Shown here: positions 26,314 through 39,534 of the stretch, in pieces
How positions within the stretch are numbered: the first letter of the stretch is position 1
Layout: each line of letters opens with the position of its first letter
Assembly (NCBI RefSeq): GCF_024832785.1
Contig: NZ_CP116615.1
Span: 1 to 64,000, forward strand
Direction: 5' to 3'
DNA from: Fontisphaera persica
GTDB taxonomy: Bacteria > Verrucomicrobiota > Verrucomicrobiia > Limisphaerales > Fontisphaeraceae
DNA length: 64,000 nucleotides
Notes under the pieces: model-generated
Databases searched by the model: none
The model's input: the letters and a program-made list of their open reading frames with translations, nothing else
Told to the model about the DNA's origin: nothing
Made by a program: the position numbers and the translations under genes

Positions 26314-29300
26314 ATGAATACGAAAGAAACCGCACGCGAGCTGCTCGGACTGGACAAGGTCAATCAGGTGGATTACGTCGCCATCTCGATTGCCTCGCCC
26401 GAGGCCATTCGTTCCTGGAGCAAAGGCGAGGTCAAGAACCCGGAGACCATCAATTACCGCACCTTCAAGCCGGAGCGCGGCGGTCTGTTTTGCGAGCGCA
26501 TTTTCGGCCCCGTCAAGGACTGGGAATGCTCCTGCGGCAAATACAAGCGCATCAAACATCGCGGCGTGGTGTGCGACCGCTGCGGCGTGGAAGTCACGCT
26601 GGCGCGCGTGCGCCGGGAGCGCATGGGGCACATCGAGCTGGCGGTGCCGGTCTCGCACATCTGGTTTTTCAAGTGCATGCCTTCGCGCATTGGGCTGGTG
26701 CTGGACATGACGGCGCGCGACCTCGAGCGGGTGATTTACTACGAGGATTACATGGTCATTGACCCGGGCCAGACGCCGCTGCAGCTCCACCAGTTGCTCA
26801 GCGAGCATGAATACCGCGAGGCCCGCGAAACCTACGGGCCGGACGCCTTTGTGGCCAAGATGGGCGCCGAGGCCGTGCGCGAGGCGCTGGCCAACGTGAA
26901 CCTGCCGCGCCAGATTGACAAGCTCCAGCAGCAGATGCAGGAGACCAAGAGCAAGCAGATTCGCAAGAAACTGGCCAAGCGCATCCGGCTCCTGGGGGCG
27001 TTTGTGGAGAACCGGGTGAAGCCCGAATGGATGATTCTCACGGTGCTGCCGGTGATTCCGCCCGACCTGCGCCCGCTGGTGCCGCTGGAGGGCGGGCGTT
27101 TTGCGACCTCGGACCTCAACGATTTGTACCGGCGGGTCATCAACCGCAACAACCGCCTCAAGAACCTGCTGCAGCTCAAAACGCCGGAGGTCATCATCCG
27201 CAACGAAAAGCGCATGTTGCAGGAGGCGGTGGACGCGCTGTTTGACAACGGCCGCCACGGGCGCGCCGTGACGGGCGCCGGCAACCGTCCGCTCAAATCC
27301 CTCAGCGACATGCTCAAGGGCAAAAGCGGGCGGTTCCGCCAGAACCTGCTGGGCAAGCGCGTGGACTACAGCGGGCGCTCGGTCATCGTGATTGGACCGG
27401 AGCTGAAGCTGCATCAATGCGGTCTGCCCAAGAAGATGGCGCTGGTGTTGTTCGAGCCGTTCATCATCCGCCGGCTCAAGGAGCTGGGCTTTGTGCACAC
27501 GGTGCGCTCGGCCAAGAAGATGATTGAACGCCAGGCCACCGAGGTGTGGGATATTCTGGAGGAGGTCACCAAGGGCCATCCGGTGCTGCTCAACCGCGCG
27601 CCCACGCTGCACCGGCTTTCGATTCAGGCCTTCGAGCCGATGCTCATCGAGGGCGAGGCCATCCGCATTCATCCGCTGGTCTGCACGGCATACAACGCGG
27701 ACTTCGACGGCGACCAGATGGCGGTGCACGTGCCCTTGTCCATCGAGGCGCAGATGGAGGCGCGCCTGCTGATGATGGCGCCCAACAACATTTTCAGCCC
27801 CTCCAGCGGGCGGCCCATCATGACGCCCACCCAGGACATCACCCTGGGGTGCTTCTATCTCACGGCCGAGCCGCGGCAGCCCAAGGACCCCAACAAGCGC
27901 CTGATGCTGTTTGGCTCGAAGGAGGAGGTCATTTTTGCGTACCGGGAGGGCGAGCTGAAGACGCACAGCCGCGTGCGCCTGGCCAACCCGGACTACGGCC
28001 GGCAGACGGTCTATGGGGATCCGCGGAGCAAGGTGATCGAAACCACTGTGGGGCGGGTCATCTTCAGCGAGGTCTGGCCGGAGCGGCTGGGCTTCTTCAA
28101 CAAGGTGGCGGGCAAGAACGAATTGGGCGACCTCATCTGGAACTGCTACAAGCATTGCGGCCATGATGAGACCATCGCCACCCTGGACCGGCTGAAGGAG
28201 CTGGGCTTCCGCGAGGCCACCCGCGCGGGCGTGTCCATCGGCATTGAGGACATGATCATCCCCGAGGAGAAGGAGAAGCAGATTCGCGAGGCGCAAAAGC
28301 AGATTGCCGAGGTGGAGAAGCAGTACCGCAAGGGCGTGATTACCGACGGCGAGCGGTATAACAAGATTGTGGACATCTGGACGCACTGCACCGACCAGAT
28401 TTCCACTGTCATGCTCCAGACCCTGGAGCGCAACCGGAACAAATCCGAGTACAACCCCATCTTCCTCATGGTCAACTCCGGCGCCCGCGGCAACAAGCAG
28501 CAGGTGCGCCAGTTGGCCGGCCTGCGCGGCCTCATGGCCAAGCCCAGCGGCGACATCATCGAGAAGCCGATTCTCTCGAATTTCCGCGAGGGTCTGACGG
28601 TGCTCGAGTACTTCATTTCCACGCACGGCGCCCGCAAGGGGCTGGCCGACACGGCGCTGAAGACCGCCGACTCCGGCTACATGACCCGCAAGCTGGTGGA
28701 CGTGGCCCAGGACGTGATTGTGCGCGAGGAGGACTGCGGCACGGTCAACGGCATCTGGGTGCAGGCCATCATGGAGGGCGAGGATGAAATTGTCAAACTG
28801 CGCGACCGCCTGGTGGGCCGCTGCGCGTGCGACGACATTTACGACCCGCTGGACCCCAAACGCGTGCTGGTCCAGGCCAACGAGGAAATTGACGAGGAAA
28901 AGGCGCGGGCCATTGAGAACGCCAACATTGAGCGCGTGAAGATTCGCTCGGTGCTCACCTGCGAAAGCAAGCACGGGGTGTGCATCCGCTGTTACGGGCG
29001 CAACCTGGCCACCGGCCAGATGGTCAAGCTGGGCGAGGCGGTGGGAATCATTGCCGCGCAGTCCATCGGTGAGCCGGGGACGCAGTTGACGATGCGGACC
29101 TTCCACATCGGCGGCACGGCGTCGCAGGTGTTCAAGCAGCCGCAGATCAAGGCCAAGCACGATGGCATCATCAAGTACCACGAGCTGCGCTGCGTGCCGC
29201 TGCAGGATGGCAACCACATTGTGCTCAACAAGAACGGCAGCATTGTGGTGCTGGGCGAGGACGGGCGCGAGCTGGAAAGCCACACGCTGGTCATCGGCTC

Positions 29301-30486
29301 GGTCATTTCGATTCCCGATGGCGGCCGGGTCAAGAAGGGCGAGGCCTTCGTGCAATGGGACCCGTACAACGTGCCGATTATTTCGGAAAAGAGCGGGCGC
29401 ATCCGGTTCCATGACATCATCGAAGGCGTGACGATGAAGCAGGAGGAGGACGAGGCCACCGGGCAGCAGGCCAAGGTGGTCATTGACCACAAGGAGGACC
29501 TCCACCCGCAGATCATCATTCTCGATGAGGAAACCAACGAGATGATCGCCAGCTACCCGATTCCGTCCGGCGCCCACATCGTGGTGGACGAGGACGACAT
29601 CATCGAGGCGGGCGCCCTGCTGGCCAAGACGCCGCGCAAGGTGAGCAAAACCAAGGACATTACCGGCGGTCTGCCGCGCGTGGCCGAGCTGTTTGAGGCG
29701 CGCCGGCCGAAGGATGCCGCGGAAATCTCCAAGATTGACGGCGTGGTGGACTTTGGCCCGACGGTGCGCGGCAAGCGGTGCATCATCATCAAGGACCCGC
29801 AGACCGGCCAGGAGGAGGAGCATCTCATTCCGATTGGCAAGCACGTCATTGTGTTCAAGGGCGACGTGGTCAAGCGGGGGCAGCAGTTGACGGAAGGCCC
29901 GATTGACCCGCATGAGATTCTGGAAATCTGCGGCTCGCAGCAGTTGCAGGAGCACCTGGTGAACGAGGTGCAGGAGGTGTACCGCCTGCAGGGTGTCACC
30001 ATCAATGACAAGCACATTGAAATCATCGTCCGCCAGATGCTGCGCAAGGTGCGCATCACCGAGCCGGGTGACACCCGGTTCCTGTGGGGCGAGCAGGTGG
30101 ACAAGCTGGAGTTCGAGGAGGAAAACCAGCGCGTGGAAAAACTCGGCGGCAAGCCGGCCGAGTGCCAGCCCGTGCTGCTGGGCATCACCAAGGCCTCGCT
30201 CGAAACCGAAAGCTTCCTCAGCGCGGCGTCCTTCCAGGACACCACGCGGGTGCTGACCGAGGCCGCCACCACCTCGCGCGTGGATTATCTGCGCGGGTTC
30301 AAGGAAAATGTCATCATGGGCCACATCATCCCGGCGGGCACCGGCTATCCGGCCCACCGCAATGTGCAGTTGAAACCGCTGGTGGAGCTGGAGGAGACCG
30401 CGCCCGAAGCCGCGCCGGCGGCGGCCGCCGCCGGGGAGGGCGAGGGCGTGGAGACGGCGCCGGAAGGCGGCGCGACCGGCGAATGA
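26314..30486 (+). CDS. rpoC: DNA-directed RNA polymerase subunit beta'
   Basis: A 1390-residue beta' subunit. It has the N-terminal zinc site [20 protein letters not shown], the catalytic Mg motif [13 protein letters not shown] (about 468-480), bridge-helix and trigger-loop regions around [20 protein letters not shown], and a second zinc cluster [11 protein letters not shown]. The C-terminus ends in an Ala/Gly/Glu-rich tail of about 35 residues beyond the conserved core. The transcript probably continues from rpoB, and a new promoter follows for rpsL. Confidence 0.98.
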   Translation: MNTKETARELLGLDKVNQVDYVAISIASPEAIRSWSKGEVKNPETINYRTFKPERGGLFCERIFGPVKDWECSCGKYKRIKHRGVVCDRCGVEVTLARVRRERMGHIELAVPVSHIWFFKCMPSRIGLVLDMTARDLERVIYYEDYMVIDPGQTPLQLHQLLSEHEYREARETYGPDAFVAKMGAEAVREALANVNLPRQIDKLQQQMQETKSKQIRKKLAKRIRLLGAFVENRVKPEWMILTVLPVIPPDLRPLVPLEGGRFATSDLNDLYRRVINRNNRLKNLLQLKTPEVIIRNEKRMLQEAVDALFDNGRHGRAVTGAGNRPLKSLSDMLKGKSGRFRQNLLGKRVDYSGRSVIVIGPELKLHQCGLPKKMALVLFEPFIIRRLKELGFVHTVRSAKKMIERQATEVWDILEEVTKGHPVLLNRAPTLHRLSIQAFEPMLIEGEAIRIHPLVCTAYNADFDGDQMAVHVPLSIEAQMEARLLMMAPNNIFSPSSGRPIMTPTQDITLGCFYLTAEPRQPKDPNKRLMLFGSKEEVIFAYREGELKTHSRVRLANPDYGRQTVYGDPRSKVIETTVGRVIFSEVWPERLGFFNKVAGKNELGDLIWNCYKHCGHDETIATLDRLKELGFREATRAGVSIGIEDMIIPEEKEKQIREAQKQIAEVEKQYRKGVITDGERYNKIVDIWTHCTDQISTVMLQTLERNRNKSEYNPIFLMVNSGARGNKQQVRQLAGLRGLMAKPSGDIIEKPILSNFREGLTVLEYFISTHGARKGLADTALKTADSGYMTRKLVDVAQDVIVREEDCGTVNGIWVQAIMEGEDEIVKLRDRLVGRCACDDIYDPLDPKRVLVQANEEIDEEKARAIENANIERVKIRSVLTCESKHGVCIRCYGRNLATGQMVKLGEAVGIIAAQSIGEPGTQLTMRTFHIGGTASQVFKQPQIKAKHDGIIKYHELRCVPLQDGNHIVLNKNGSIVVLGEDGRELESHTLVIGSVISIPDGGRVKKGEAFVQWDPYNVPIISEKSGRIRFHDIIEGVTMKQEEDEATGQQAKVVIDHKEDLHPQIIILDEETNEMIASYPIPSGAHIVVDEDDIIEAGALLAKTPRKVSKTKDITGGLPRVAELFEARRPKDAAEISKIDGVVDFGPTVRGKRCIIIKDPQTGQEEEHLIPIGKHVIVFKGDVVKRGQQLTEGPIDPHEILEICGSQQLQEHLVNEVQEVYRLQGVTINDKHIEIIVRQMLRKVRITEPGDTRFLWGEQVDKLEFEEENQRVEKLGGKPAECQPVLLGITKASLETESFLSAASFQDTTRVLTEAATTSRVDYLRGFKENVIMGHIIPAGTGYPAHRNVQLKPLVELEETAPEAAPAAAAAGEGEGVETAPEGGATGE

Positions 30487-30519
30487 GTTGTCAAGCAAAA
30501 AATTTTTTTGAAATACTTG

Positions 30520-30547
30520 TTGCAACCTGAAAACTCTTTGCTAATAT
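30520..30547 (+). promoter_or_regulatory. sigma70-type promoter for rpsL-rpsG
   Basis: TTGCAA (30520-30525), a 16-bp spacer, TAATAT (30542-30547), 62 nt before the rpsL ATG. The sequence context TTGTTGCA at the -35 recurs ahead of rho (50436-50443), with the same 16-bp spacing to a TAAT-type -10. Confidence 0.7.
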
Positions 30548-30609
30548 CCGCGCTCCTTTCCTCTCCCGGGGAAGGGCGCTGAAAGAAGCAAAACACGGAA
30601 ATTACAATA

Positions 30610-30999
30610 ATGCCGACGATTAATCAGCTCGTCCGTTTTGGGCGCCGCAAGGTCGCCACGAAGTCGAAGGCGCCGGCCCTCGAAGGGTCGCCCTTCCGGC
30701 GCGGCGTCTGCATTCAGGTCATGACGCGCACGCCGAAGAAACCGAACTCGGCCATGCGCAAGGTGGCCAAGGTGCGCCTCACCAACGGGTATGAGGTCAT
30801 CGCCTACATTCCCGATGAGGGCCACAACCTGCAGGAGCACTCGATTGTGCTGGTGCGCGGGGGCCGGGTCAAGGACCTGCCCGGCGTGCGCTATCACATT
30901 GTCCGCGGCACCCTGGACGCCGCGGGGGTGGAGAAGCGCCGCGTGAGCCGTTCCAAGTACGGGGTGAAACGGCCCAAGGCCGCCCCGGCGAAAGCTTAA
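30610..30999 (+). CDS. rpsL: 30S ribosomal protein S12
   Basis: A 129-residue S12 of the decoding centre. [17 protein letters not shown] holds the streptomycin-sensitivity Lys, and [16 protein letters not shown] holds the second decoding-site Lys and the Asp that is often methylthiolated. All drug-contact residues are wild type. Short Pro/Ala/Lys-rich C-terminus. It starts the str-type cluster. Confidence 0.98.
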   Translation: MPTINQLVRFGRRKVATKSKAPALEGSPFRRGVCIQVMTRTPKKPNSAMRKVAKVRLTNGYEVIAYIPDEGHNLQEHSIVLVRGGRVKDLPGVRYHIVRGTLDAAGVEKRRVSRSKYGVKRPKAAPAKA

Positions 31000-31011
31000 G
31001 GATTTGTTGTT

Positions 31012-31485
31012 ATGTCTCGACGTCGTCAAGCAGTCCGCCGGCCCATGGCCGAAGACCCGAAGTACCACAGCGTGCTGGTCACCCGGCTGATCAACACGGT
31101 GATGAAGTGGGGCAAGAAGAGCACGGCCCAGCGGATTGTTTATGGGGCCTTTGACCAGATTGTGGCCAAGAATCCCCAGATCAATCCCCTGGAGGTGCTG
31201 CAGCGCGCGGTGGACAACGCGAAACCGCGCATTGAGACCAAGGCCCGCCGTGTGGGCGGCGCCACGTACCAGGTGCCCCTGGAAGTGCCGCCCGACCGGC
31301 AGATTTCCCTGGCCATGCGCTGGATGGTGGATTTTGCCGACGCCCGCAAGGGCATCGCCATGCGCGAGGCGCTGGCGGCGGAAATCATGGACGCCTACCA
31401 GGGACAGGGCAACGCCATACGCAAACGCGACGAGGTCCATCGGATGGCTCAGGCCAACAAAGCCTTTGCCCATTTCCGCTGGTAG
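31012..31485 (+). CDS. rpsG: 30S ribosomal protein S7
   Basis: A 157-residue S7, the assembly initiator of the 30S head. It starts MSRRRQAVRRP and contains DPKYHSVLVTRLIN, RVGGATYQVPLEV and the C-terminal RKRDEVHRMAQANKAFAHFR. It lies 12 bp after rpsL and is followed by an intrinsic terminator. Confidence 0.98.
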   Translation: MSRRRQAVRRPMAEDPKYHSVLVTRLINTVMKWGKKSTAQRIVYGAFDQIVAKNPQINPLEVLQRAVDNAKPRIETKARRVGGATYQVPLEVPPDRQISLAMRWMVDFADARKGIAMREALAAEIMDAYQGQGNAIRKRDEVHRMAQANKAFAHFRW

Positions 31486-31498
31486 TGGTGGTCCTTGG

Positions 31499-31538
31499 AC
31501 GCCCCGTCGGCTGCGCTGTGAACCGGGGCGTTTTTATT
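31499..31538 (+). terminator. intrinsic terminator between rpsG and fusA
   Basis: Stem ACGCCCCG (31499-31506) with CGGGGCGT (31524-31531), a 17-nt loop, then TTTTATT. It starts 13 nt after the rpsG stop and ends 22 nt before fusA. No convincing promoter fits between it and fusA, so partial read-through probably supplies fusA. Confidence 0.7.
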
Positions 31539-31559
31539 GTCTGATACGGAAAATTTTGC

Positions 31560-33734
<2,175 letters not shown>

Positions 33735-33760
33735 CCTTTAACCCTTAACTTGTTCTTTAT

Positions 33761-34069
33761 ATGCCTGGACAACGCATACGGATTCGCCTCAAAGGCTACG
33801 ATTACCGCATCGTGGACTCCTCGGCGCATGAAATTGTCGAAACGGTGAAACGCACCGGCGCCCGCGTGGCCGGGCCGGTGCCGCTGCCCACCCGCATTGA
33901 GCGGTTCACGGTGCTGCGCTCGCCGCATGCCGACAAGAAATCCCAGGAAACCTTTGAACAACGCACCCACAAACGGCTGATTGACATCATCGAGCCGACC
34001 GCCAAGACCGTGGACGAGCTGAAAAAGCTCACCCTGCCGGCGGGGGTTGACATCACCATTAAAATCTAA
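33761..34069 (+). CDS. rpsJ: 30S ribosomal protein S10
   Basis: A 102-residue S10. It starts [20 protein letters not shown] and contains [20 protein letters not shown], the S10 loop. It opens the S10-spc-alpha supercluster. The linker from fusA is pyrimidine-rich (TAACCTTTAACCCTTAAC...) without SD. No separate promoter is visible in the 26-bp gap, so it is likely co-transcribed with fusA. Confidence 0.98.
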   Translation: MPGQRIRIRLKGYDYRIVDSSAHEIVETVKRTGARVAGPVPLPTRIERFTVLRSPHADKKSQETFEQRTHKRLIDIIEPTAKTVDELKKLTLPAGVDITIKI

Positions 34070-34075
34070 GTCTCT

Positions 34076-34792
34076 ATGATTGGTTTACTTGGCAAAAAGC
34101 TGGGGCACGCCCGCGTGTATGACGCCAACGGTGTCATCGTGCCGGTGACCATTGTGCAGGCCGGTCCCAACCGTGTGCTGCAATGCAAAACGCCCGAGCG
34201 CGACGGCTACAAGGCCGTGCAGCTTGGTTTTGGCGAGCAGAAGGAGTCCCGCCTCACCAAGCCGGTGCTTGGCCACGTGAAAAAGCACAACGGCACGCCG
34301 CCCCGCATCATCCGCGAATTTCGCGATTTTGAGCTGGAGGTGAAACCGGGCGACACCGTGGGGGTCAACATTTTCCGCGCGGGCGATTACGTGGACGCGG
34401 TTGGCATCACCAAGGGGCGCGGCTTTGAGGGCGTGGTGAAGCGGCATCACTTCCGCGGCGGCGACATGAGCCACGGCGCCAAGGGCTGGCACCGGCGCAG
34501 CGGCGCCATTGGCTGCCGCCTCTTTCCGGGCACGGTCAACCGCGGCATGAAGATGCCGGGCCACATGGGCCAGGTGCGCCGCACGGTGCAAAACCTGCAA
34601 ATCATCCAGGTGCGCGAGGCGGAAAACCTCCTGCTCATCAAAGGCTCGATGCCCGGCGCCGAAGGGGACTACGTCATCATCCGCGAGTCCAAGAAGCGCT
34701 CGCGCGTCCTCGAAAAAGCGCGCCAGGAGCGCATTGAGAAACATAAATCCATGGCCAAGGGCGGCAAAGCCAAGGCCGCGGCCAAGAAGTGA
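34076..34792 (+). CDS. rplC: 50S ribosomal protein L3
   Basis: A 238-residue L3. The N-terminal IGLLGKKLGHARVYDANGVI, the central loop region FRGGDMSHGAKGWHRRSGAI and GRVKKMPGHMG-like KMPGHMGQVRRTVQNL are family marks; the central extension reaches the peptidyl-transferase centre. The Lys/Arg-rich C-terminal tail (about 205-238) is somewhat longer than usual. Gap to rpsJ 6 bp. Confidence 0.98.
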   Translation: MIGLLGKKLGHARVYDANGVIVPVTIVQAGPNRVLQCKTPERDGYKAVQLGFGEQKESRLTKPVLGHVKKHNGTPPRIIREFRDFELEVKPGDTVGVNIFRAGDYVDAVGITKGRGFEGVVKRHHFRGGDMSHGAKGWHRRSGAIGCRLFPGTVNRGMKMPGHMGQVRRTVQNLQIIQVREAENLLLIKGSMPGAEGDYVIIRESKKRSRVLEKARQERIEKHKSMAKGGKAKAAAKK

Positions 34793-34803
34793 GGATTACG
34801 GAC

Positions 34804-35430
34804 ATGAAACTCCCCGTTCAGGATTTGCAAGGTACGCCCCAGGGCGAAGTGGAAGTGCCGTTTCCGGTGATTGAGAACGGCAAAGGCACCCAGGCGGTGC
34901 ACGATGTGGTGGTGGCGCATCTGGCCGCCCAGCGTTCCGGCACGGCCTGCACCAAGACCTTGGGCGAGGTGGCCGGCACCGGCAAAAAGCCCTGGCGCCA
35001 GAAAGGCACCGGCCGCGCCCGCGCGGGCTCTTTCCAGTCGCCGCTGTGGGTGGGCGGTGGCGTGGTGTTTGGCCCCAAGCCGCGGGATTACCGCAAAAAA
35101 GTCAATGAGAGCACCCGCCGCCTGGCGCTGCGCAAGGCGCTGAGCGAGCGCATCAAGGCCAGCGAAGTGATTGTGGTGGACGAGCTCAAATTGTCCCAGC
35201 CCAAGACCCGCGAGCTGGTGCGCCTGCTGGACAGCCTGGCGCCTGGGGTGACCGTGCTGCTGGTGACCGACAGCATTGACCCCAATTTGCGGCTGGCGGC
35301 CCGCAACCTGCCGTATGTGGAACTGGCCACCGGAGCGGAGTTGAATTGTTACCAAGCCCTCAAACCGGCCAAAATCGTGTTCACCCGCGCCGCCCTGGCG
35401 CAGGTGGGCCAGCGCCTGAGCCAATCCTGA
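34804..35430 (+). CDS. rplD: 50S ribosomal protein L4
   Basis: A 208-residue L4 (E. coli 201). The extended exit-tunnel loop includes [20 protein letters not shown] and [13 protein letters not shown], the macrolide-relevant region, with no unusual insertion. The ATG at 34804 fits family starts better than an upstream in-frame codon that would overlap rplC. Confidence 0.97.
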   Translation: MKLPVQDLQGTPQGEVEVPFPVIENGKGTQAVHDVVVAHLAAQRSGTACTKTLGEVAGTGKKPWRQKGTGRARAGSFQSPLWVGGGVVFGPKPRDYRKKVNESTRRLALRKALSERIKASEVIVVDELKLSQPKTRELVRLLDSLAPGVTVLLVTDSIDPNLRLAARNLPYVELATGAELNCYQALKPAKIVFTRAALAQVGQRLSQS

Positions 35431-35434
35431 TGCC

Positions 35435-35716
35435 ATGAATGCTTTTGAAATCATCAAAACGGTGCGCGTAACCGAAAAGGGCACCCTGCAGGCCGAGAAG
35501 CTCAACCAGTACACCGTGGTGGCGGACCCGCGGGCCAACAAGGCCCAGATTCGCAAGGCGGTGGAGGAGCTGTTCAAGGTCAAGGTCATTGCCGTCAACA
35601 CCCTGAACATGCCCGGCAAGGCCCGCCGCCAGCGCACGCCGCAGGCGGGCATGACCAGCGAGTGGAAAAAGGCCATTGTCACCCTGAAAGAAGGGGACCG
35701 CATCAACCTCACCTAA
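35435..35716 (+). CDS. rplW: 50S ribosomal protein L23
   Basis: A 93-residue L23 located at the tunnel exit, the docking site for trigger factor. It contains KTVRVTEKGTLQAEKLNQYT and NKAQIRKAVEELFKVKV. The usual Glu of the trigger-factor contact lies in the VEELF segment. 4 bp after rplD. Confidence 0.96.
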   Translation: MNAFEIIKTVRVTEKGTLQAEKLNQYTVVADPRANKAQIRKAVEELFKVKVIAVNTLNMPGKARRQRTPQAGMTSEWKKAIVTLKEGDRINLT

Positions 35717-35729
35717 CCCTTGTTGATTT

Positions 35730-36584
35730 ATGCCTGTTAAAACCTTTCGCCCCCTGACGCCGTCGCGCCGCTACATCACGGTGGCCGACTTCAGCGAGAT
35801 TACCAAGACCGAGCCGGAGAAGAGCCTGGTGGTCACCCGCAAGAAGACGGGCGGGCGCAACTGCTATGGGCGCGTCACGGCCCGCGGCATTGGCGGCGGC
35901 CACAAGCAGAAGATTCGCCTGGTGGACTTCAAGCGCCGGCGTCATGGCCAGGTGGCCACGGTGCAGGCCATTGAATATGATCCCTGCCGCTCGGCCCGGC
36001 TGGCGCTGGTGCAATACCCGGACGGCGAGAAATCCTACATCCTGTGCCCCAAAGATTTGAAAGTGGGCGCCAAGGTGTCCAGCGGCCCAGACGCGCCGGT
36101 GGAAGTGGGCAACCATCTGCCGCTGAAAAACATTCCCATCGGCATGGCCATCCACAACATTGAAATGGTGCCCGGCCGGGGTGCGCAGATGGTGCGCTCG
36201 GCGGGCAGCTCGGCCACGCTGATGTCCCGCGACCAGGGCTATGCCACCTTGCGCCTGCCGTCGGGGGAAATCCGCCGCGTGCACGAGAACTGTTACGCCA
36301 CCATCGGCGAAGTGGGCAACGCGGACCATGAAAACATCGTCTGGGGCAAGGCGGGCCGCAGCCGGCATTTTGGCGTGCGTCCGATTACCCGCGGCGTGGC
36401 GCGGAACCCGGTGGACCACCCCAACGGCGGCGGCGCCGGCAAGAGCAAGGGCGGCGGCGGCTGGCAGCAGTTGACCTCGCCGTGGGGCCTGCTGGCCAAG
36501 GGCTACCGCACGCGCAACAAACACAAACCCTCCAACCGCTTTATTGTGGTGCGGCGTGACGGCCGGCCCATGAAACGCAAGTAA
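35730..36584 (+). CDS. rplB: 50S ribosomal protein L2
   Basis: A 284-residue L2, an rRNA-binding protein near the peptidyl-transferase centre. It starts [20 protein letters not shown]. Core blocks are [20 protein letters not shown] and the C-terminal [20 protein letters not shown] carrying the conserved His. The N-terminal region is slightly divergent from E. coli. 13 bp after rplW. Confidence 0.98.
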   Translation: MPVKTFRPLTPSRRYITVADFSEITKTEPEKSLVVTRKKTGGRNCYGRVTARGIGGGHKQKIRLVDFKRRRHGQVATVQAIEYDPCRSARLALVQYPDGEKSYILCPKDLKVGAKVSSGPDAPVEVGNHLPLKNIPIGMAIHNIEMVPGRGAQMVRSAGSSATLMSRDQGYATLRLPSGEIRRVHENCYATIGEVGNADHENIVWGKAGRSRHFGVRPITRGVARNPVDHPNGGGAGKSKGGGGWQQLTSPWGLLAKGYRTRNKHKPSNRFIVVRRDGRPMKRK

Positions 36585-36605
36585 CCTGCTTTGACCTGAG
36601 AGCCT

Positions 36606-36887
36606 ATGGGACGTTCAATCAAAAAAGGTCCGTTTGTGGACCCCTCGTTGATGAAGAAAATCCTGGCCGCCAAGGAATCCAAGTCCAAGGCGCCCATCAA
36701 AACCTGGTCCCGCCGTTCCATGATCACGCCCGACTTTGTGGGCTTGACCTTCAACGTGCATAACGGCAAGGTGTTCCACCCGGTTTTTGTGACCGAAAAC
36801 ATGGTGGGCCACCGGCTGGGAGAGTTTTCTCCCACGCGCATCTTTAAGAAACACGGCGCTCACACCGCCAAAGCCGAGGCCAAGTAA
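36606..36887 (+). CDS. rpsS: 30S ribosomal protein S19
   Basis: A 93-residue S19. [19 protein letters not shown] and the conserved [20 protein letters not shown] region are present, with [16 protein letters not shown] close to the C-terminus. It forms the 30S head complex with S13. 21-bp linker without SD. Confidence 0.98.
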   Translation: MGRSIKKGPFVDPSLMKKILAAKESKSKAPIKTWSRRSMITPDFVGLTFNVHNGKVFHPVFVTENMVGHRLGEFSPTRIFKKHGAHTAKAEAK

Positions 36888-36890
36888 CCT

Positions 36891-37229
36891 ATGCAAGTAC
36901 AGGCGATTACTCGCAACGTCCGGATGTCCCCGCAAAAAGTGCGGGAGGTCACCCGTCAAATCCAGGGTCTTCCCGCCCTGGAAGCCCGCGCCGTGCTGGC
37001 GGTCGTGCCGCGCAAGTCCGCGCGGCTGGTGGCCAAGACGCTTGATTCGGCCATTGCCAATGCGGAAAACAACCATCAATTGCAGGCCGCCCGGCTTGTC
37101 GTGGCGCAGGCCGTCGCCCAGACGGCCAGCCGCCTGAAGCGGTACACCCCCAAGGCGCGCGGCATGGCCGGCCCCATCATTAAACGCAACAGCCACATTA
37201 AAATCGTTCTTTCCGACGGAGCTAAATAA
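36891..37229 (+). CDS. rplV: 50S ribosomal protein L22
   Basis: A 112-residue L22. It starts [20 protein letters not shown], and the tip of the tunnel hairpin lies in [20 protein letters not shown], with no insertion of the kind linked to macrolide resistance. Only CCT separates the rpsS stop from its ATG. Confidence 0.97.
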   Translation: MQVQAITRNVRMSPQKVREVTRQIQGLPALEARAVLAVVPRKSARLVAKTLDSAIANAENNHQLQAARLVVAQAVAQTASRLKRYTPKARGMAGPIIKRNSHIKIVLSDGAK

Positions 37230-37234
37230 TTACT

Positions 37235-37909
37235 ATGGGTCAAAAAACCAATCCCATCGGTCTGCGCGTCGCCGTCAATCGTGACTGGCGCTCCAAGTGG
37301 TACGCCGAGAAAAAGGACTTCGGCAAGCTGCTGGTCGAGGACTTTGAGCTGCGCCGTTATTTGAAGGAAAAGCTCAAGGACGCCGCGGTGCCCAAAATTC
37401 AGATTGAGCGCGCCGGCAATCGTTGCCGCATCACCATCTTCACCGCCCGGCCGGGGGTGGTCATCGGGCGCAAGGGCACGGAAATTGACAAGCTCAAGGA
37501 AGAGCTGAGCAAGAAAACCGGCAAGGAGATTTACGTCGAGATTCAGGAAGTCAAAAACCCTGACCTCGACGCCCAACTGGTGGCTGAAGGCGTGGCCGTG
37601 CAATTGGAGCGCCGCGTATCCTTCCGCCGCGCCATGAAACGGGCGGTGCAGACCGCCATGGAACAGGGCGCGGAAGGCATCCGCATCCGCTGCTCCGGGC
37701 GCCTGGGCGGCGCGGAGCTGGCGCGGGTGGAGCAATACCTCGAGGGCCGCGTGCCGCTGCACACCCTGCGCGCCAACATTGATTACGGGTTTGCCGAGGC
37801 CCACACGCTCTACGGCAAGCTGGGCATCAAGTGCTGGATTTGCCGCGGCGAGAACAAGCCGGAGGCCGCCAAGACCAATCGTCCGCCCGCCGCGCCGGCG
37901 TCGCGATAA
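37235..37909 (+). CDS. rpsC: 30S ribosomal protein S3
   Basis: A 224-residue S3. It starts [20 protein letters not shown]; the KH domain has the GxxG loop in [17 protein letters not shown]; the C-terminal domain contains [20 protein letters not shown] and [20 protein letters not shown]. Pro/Ala-rich tail. It is part of the mRNA entry channel helicase. 5 bp after rplV. Confidence 0.98.
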   Translation: MGQKTNPIGLRVAVNRDWRSKWYAEKKDFGKLLVEDFELRRYLKEKLKDAAVPKIQIERAGNRCRITIFTARPGVVIGRKGTEIDKLKEELSKKTGKEIYVEIQEVKNPDLDAQLVAEGVAVQLERRVSFRRAMKRAVQTAMEQGAEGIRIRCSGRLGGAELARVEQYLEGRVPLHTLRANIDYGFAEAHTLYGKLGIKCWICRGENKPEAAKTNRPPAAPASR

Positions 37910-37923
37910 CCTGAGATTGTTTT

Positions 37924-38340
37924 ATGCCTTTACAACCTGCACGCGTTAAATACCGGAAAATGCACCGCGGCAGCCGCGCCGGTCTGGCGACCCGCGGCAA
38001 CACGGTGGCCTTTGGCGAATTCGGCCTGCAGGCCCTGGAGCGCTGCTGGCTGGACACCAAGCAACTGGAGGCCGCCCGCGTGGCCATCAGCCGTTTCATG
38101 AAACGGCGCGGCAAGTTGTGGATTCGCATCTTTCCGGACAAATCCTACACCAAAAAGCCGTTGGAAACCCGCATGGGCAAGGGCAAGGGCCCCCTGGAAT
38201 CCTGGGTGGCGGTCATCAAGCCCGCCCGCGTGCTGTTTGAAGTGGACGGCGTGCCTGAACCGGTGGCGCGCGAGGCCTTCCGCCTGGCGGCTTCCAAGCT
38301 GCCCATCCACACCAAATTCATCTCCCGGCACCAGCATTGA
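37924..38340 (+). CDS. rplP: 50S ribosomal protein L16
   Basis: A 138-residue L16. It starts [17 protein letters not shown] and contains [20 protein letters not shown] and [20 protein letters not shown], the segment carrying the Arg that is hydroxylated in some bacteria. Binds near the A site. 14 bp after rpsC. Confidence 0.98.
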   Translation: MPLQPARVKYRKMHRGSRAGLATRGNTVAFGEFGLQALERCWLDTKQLEAARVAISRFMKRRGKLWIRIFPDKSYTKKPLETRMGKGKGPLESWVAVIKPARVLFEVDGVPEPVAREAFRLAASKLPIHTKFISRHQH

Positions 38341-38344
38341 CGCC

Positions 38345-38542
38345 ATGAAAATGAGTGAATTGAAAGACCTGACCCTGGTGGAGCTGCAGGCCAAGAGCCG
38401 CGACCTCCGGCAGGAATTGTTCAACCTGCGCCTCCAGAAGGCCGGCAGCCGGCTGGAGAACCCGGTCCGGCTGCGCCTGCTGCGCCGCGACATCGCCCGC
38501 GTGGAGACCGCCATCACCGCCCGCAAGAAAAACCCGGCTTGA
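38345..38542 (+). CDS. rpmC: 50S ribosomal protein L29
   Basis: A 65-residue two-helix L29. It reads [20 protein letters not shown] and then the family motif [21 protein letters not shown] second ATG two codons on (38351) is also possible. 4 bp after rplP. Confidence 0.95.
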   Translation: MKMSELKDLTLVELQAKSRDLRQELFNLRLQKAGSRLENPVRLRLLRRDIARVETAITARKKNPA

Positions 38543-38553
38543 ACCTTTTGCTT

Positions 38554-38847
38554 ATGGCTGACACTCCTGCTACTTCTGCCCCCGCCGCCCGCCGCCGCAA
38601 AGAGCGGACGGGCGAGGTCGTCTCCAACAAGATGGCCAAGACCATCGTGGTCCGGGTCGAACGCCGTTTTCCGCATCCCCGCTTCAAGAAAATTGTGCGG
38701 AGCTACAAGAAATACTATGCGCACGACGAGAAAGGCGAAGCCAAACCCGGCGATGTGGTGCGCATTGAGGAAACCCGCCCCCTGAGCCGCCTCAAACGCT
38801 GGCGGCTGGTGGAAATCATTGAGCGCGCCGCCACCGCGGCCGCCTGA
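38554..38847 (+). CDS. rpsQ: 30S ribosomal protein S17
   Basis: A 97-residue S17. The conserved OB-fold core [20 protein letters not shown] and [20 protein letters not shown] is preceded by an Ala/Pro-rich extension of about ten residues. Ends [13 protein letters not shown] plus an Ala tail. The ATG at 38554 is chosen so that it follows the rpmC stop by 11 bp. Confidence 0.96.
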   Translation: MADTPATSAPAARRRKERTGEVVSNKMAKTIVVRVERRFPHPRFKKIVRSYKKYYAHDEKGEAKPGDVVRIEETRPLSRLKRWRLVEIIERAATAAA

Positions 38848-38862
38848 ACTGTGTCCTGACCT

Positions 38863-39228
38863 ATGCTGCAAGTCCGCTCCATCCTCGACGTGGCCGACAA
38901 CACCGGCGCCAAACGCGCGGCCGCCATTGGTGTGCTCGGCCGGAACCAGATGTATGCCCGCGTGGGCGACGTCATCAAGGTCCACATCAAAGAGGCCGCC
39001 CCGGACGGCACCATCAAGAAGGGCCAGGTGGCCGATGCGGTGGTGGTCCGCACCCGCCGGCCCATCCGGCGCAGCGACGGCTCCTATGTCCGGTTTGACA
39101 GCAACGCCGTCGTCATCATCAACAAGGAGCGCGAGCCGATTGGGACCCGCATTTTTGGCCCGGTGGCCCGCGAGCTGCGCGACTTGAAGTTCACCAAAAT
39201 CATCAGCCTGGCTCCGGAGGTAGTCTGA
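38863..39228 (+). CDS. rplN: 50S ribosomal protein L14
   Basis: A 121-residue L14. Contains [35 protein letters not shown] and the terminal [20 protein letters not shown]. It forms part of bridge B5/B8 and is the site where RsfS silences the 50S. 15 bp after rpsQ. Confidence 0.98.
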   Translation: MLQVRSILDVADNTGAKRAAAIGVLGRNQMYARVGDVIKVHIKEAAPDGTIKKGQVADAVVVRTRRPIRRSDGSYVRFDSNAVVIINKEREPIGTRIFGPVARELRDLKFTKIISLAPEVV

Positions 39229-39231
39229 TTT

Positions 39232-39513
39232 ATGCCCAAATTGCACGTCAAAAAAGGTGACGAGGTGGTGGTTATCAGCGGCGCCCACAAGGGCCGCCGC
39301 GGCCGCGTCATTGAAGTCCAGCCGGCCAAGCAGCGGGTGCTGGTGGAGGGAGTGCGGATGCTGAAGAAAACCATCAAAAAAGGCCGCAGCCAGCTCCATC
39401 CCCAGGGCACCATCATCGAGCGCGAAGGCCCCATTCACATTTCCAACGTCATGCGGGCGGACCGTTATGATGCCCGGCGCGCCGCCCAGGCCCCCGCCGC
39501 CGCCGAATCCTGA
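39232..39513 (+). CDS. rplX: 50S ribosomal protein L24
   Basis: A 93-residue L24. The N-terminal KOW element is KKGDEVVVISGAHKGRRGRV, followed by EVQPAKQRVLVEGVRMLKKT. It initiates 50S assembly. Somewhat shorter than E. coli L24 (104), ending in an Ala-rich tail. 3 bp after rplN. Confidence 0.97.
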   Translation: MPKLHVKKGDEVVVISGAHKGRRGRVIEVQPAKQRVLVEGVRMLKKTIKKGRSQLHPQGTIIEREGPIHISNVMRADRYDARRAAQAPAAAES

Positions 39514-39534
39514 GCCTTGCCCCGCCATTGAGCC

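Noticed and set aside
22365-30525. Very long open frames antisense to rpoB (1284 codons) and rpoC (1408 codons)
   Set aside because: They mirror the codon pattern of GC-rich sense genes, have no start signals or family motifs, and their products are low-complexity His/Arg/Leu-rich. They are artefacts of composition.
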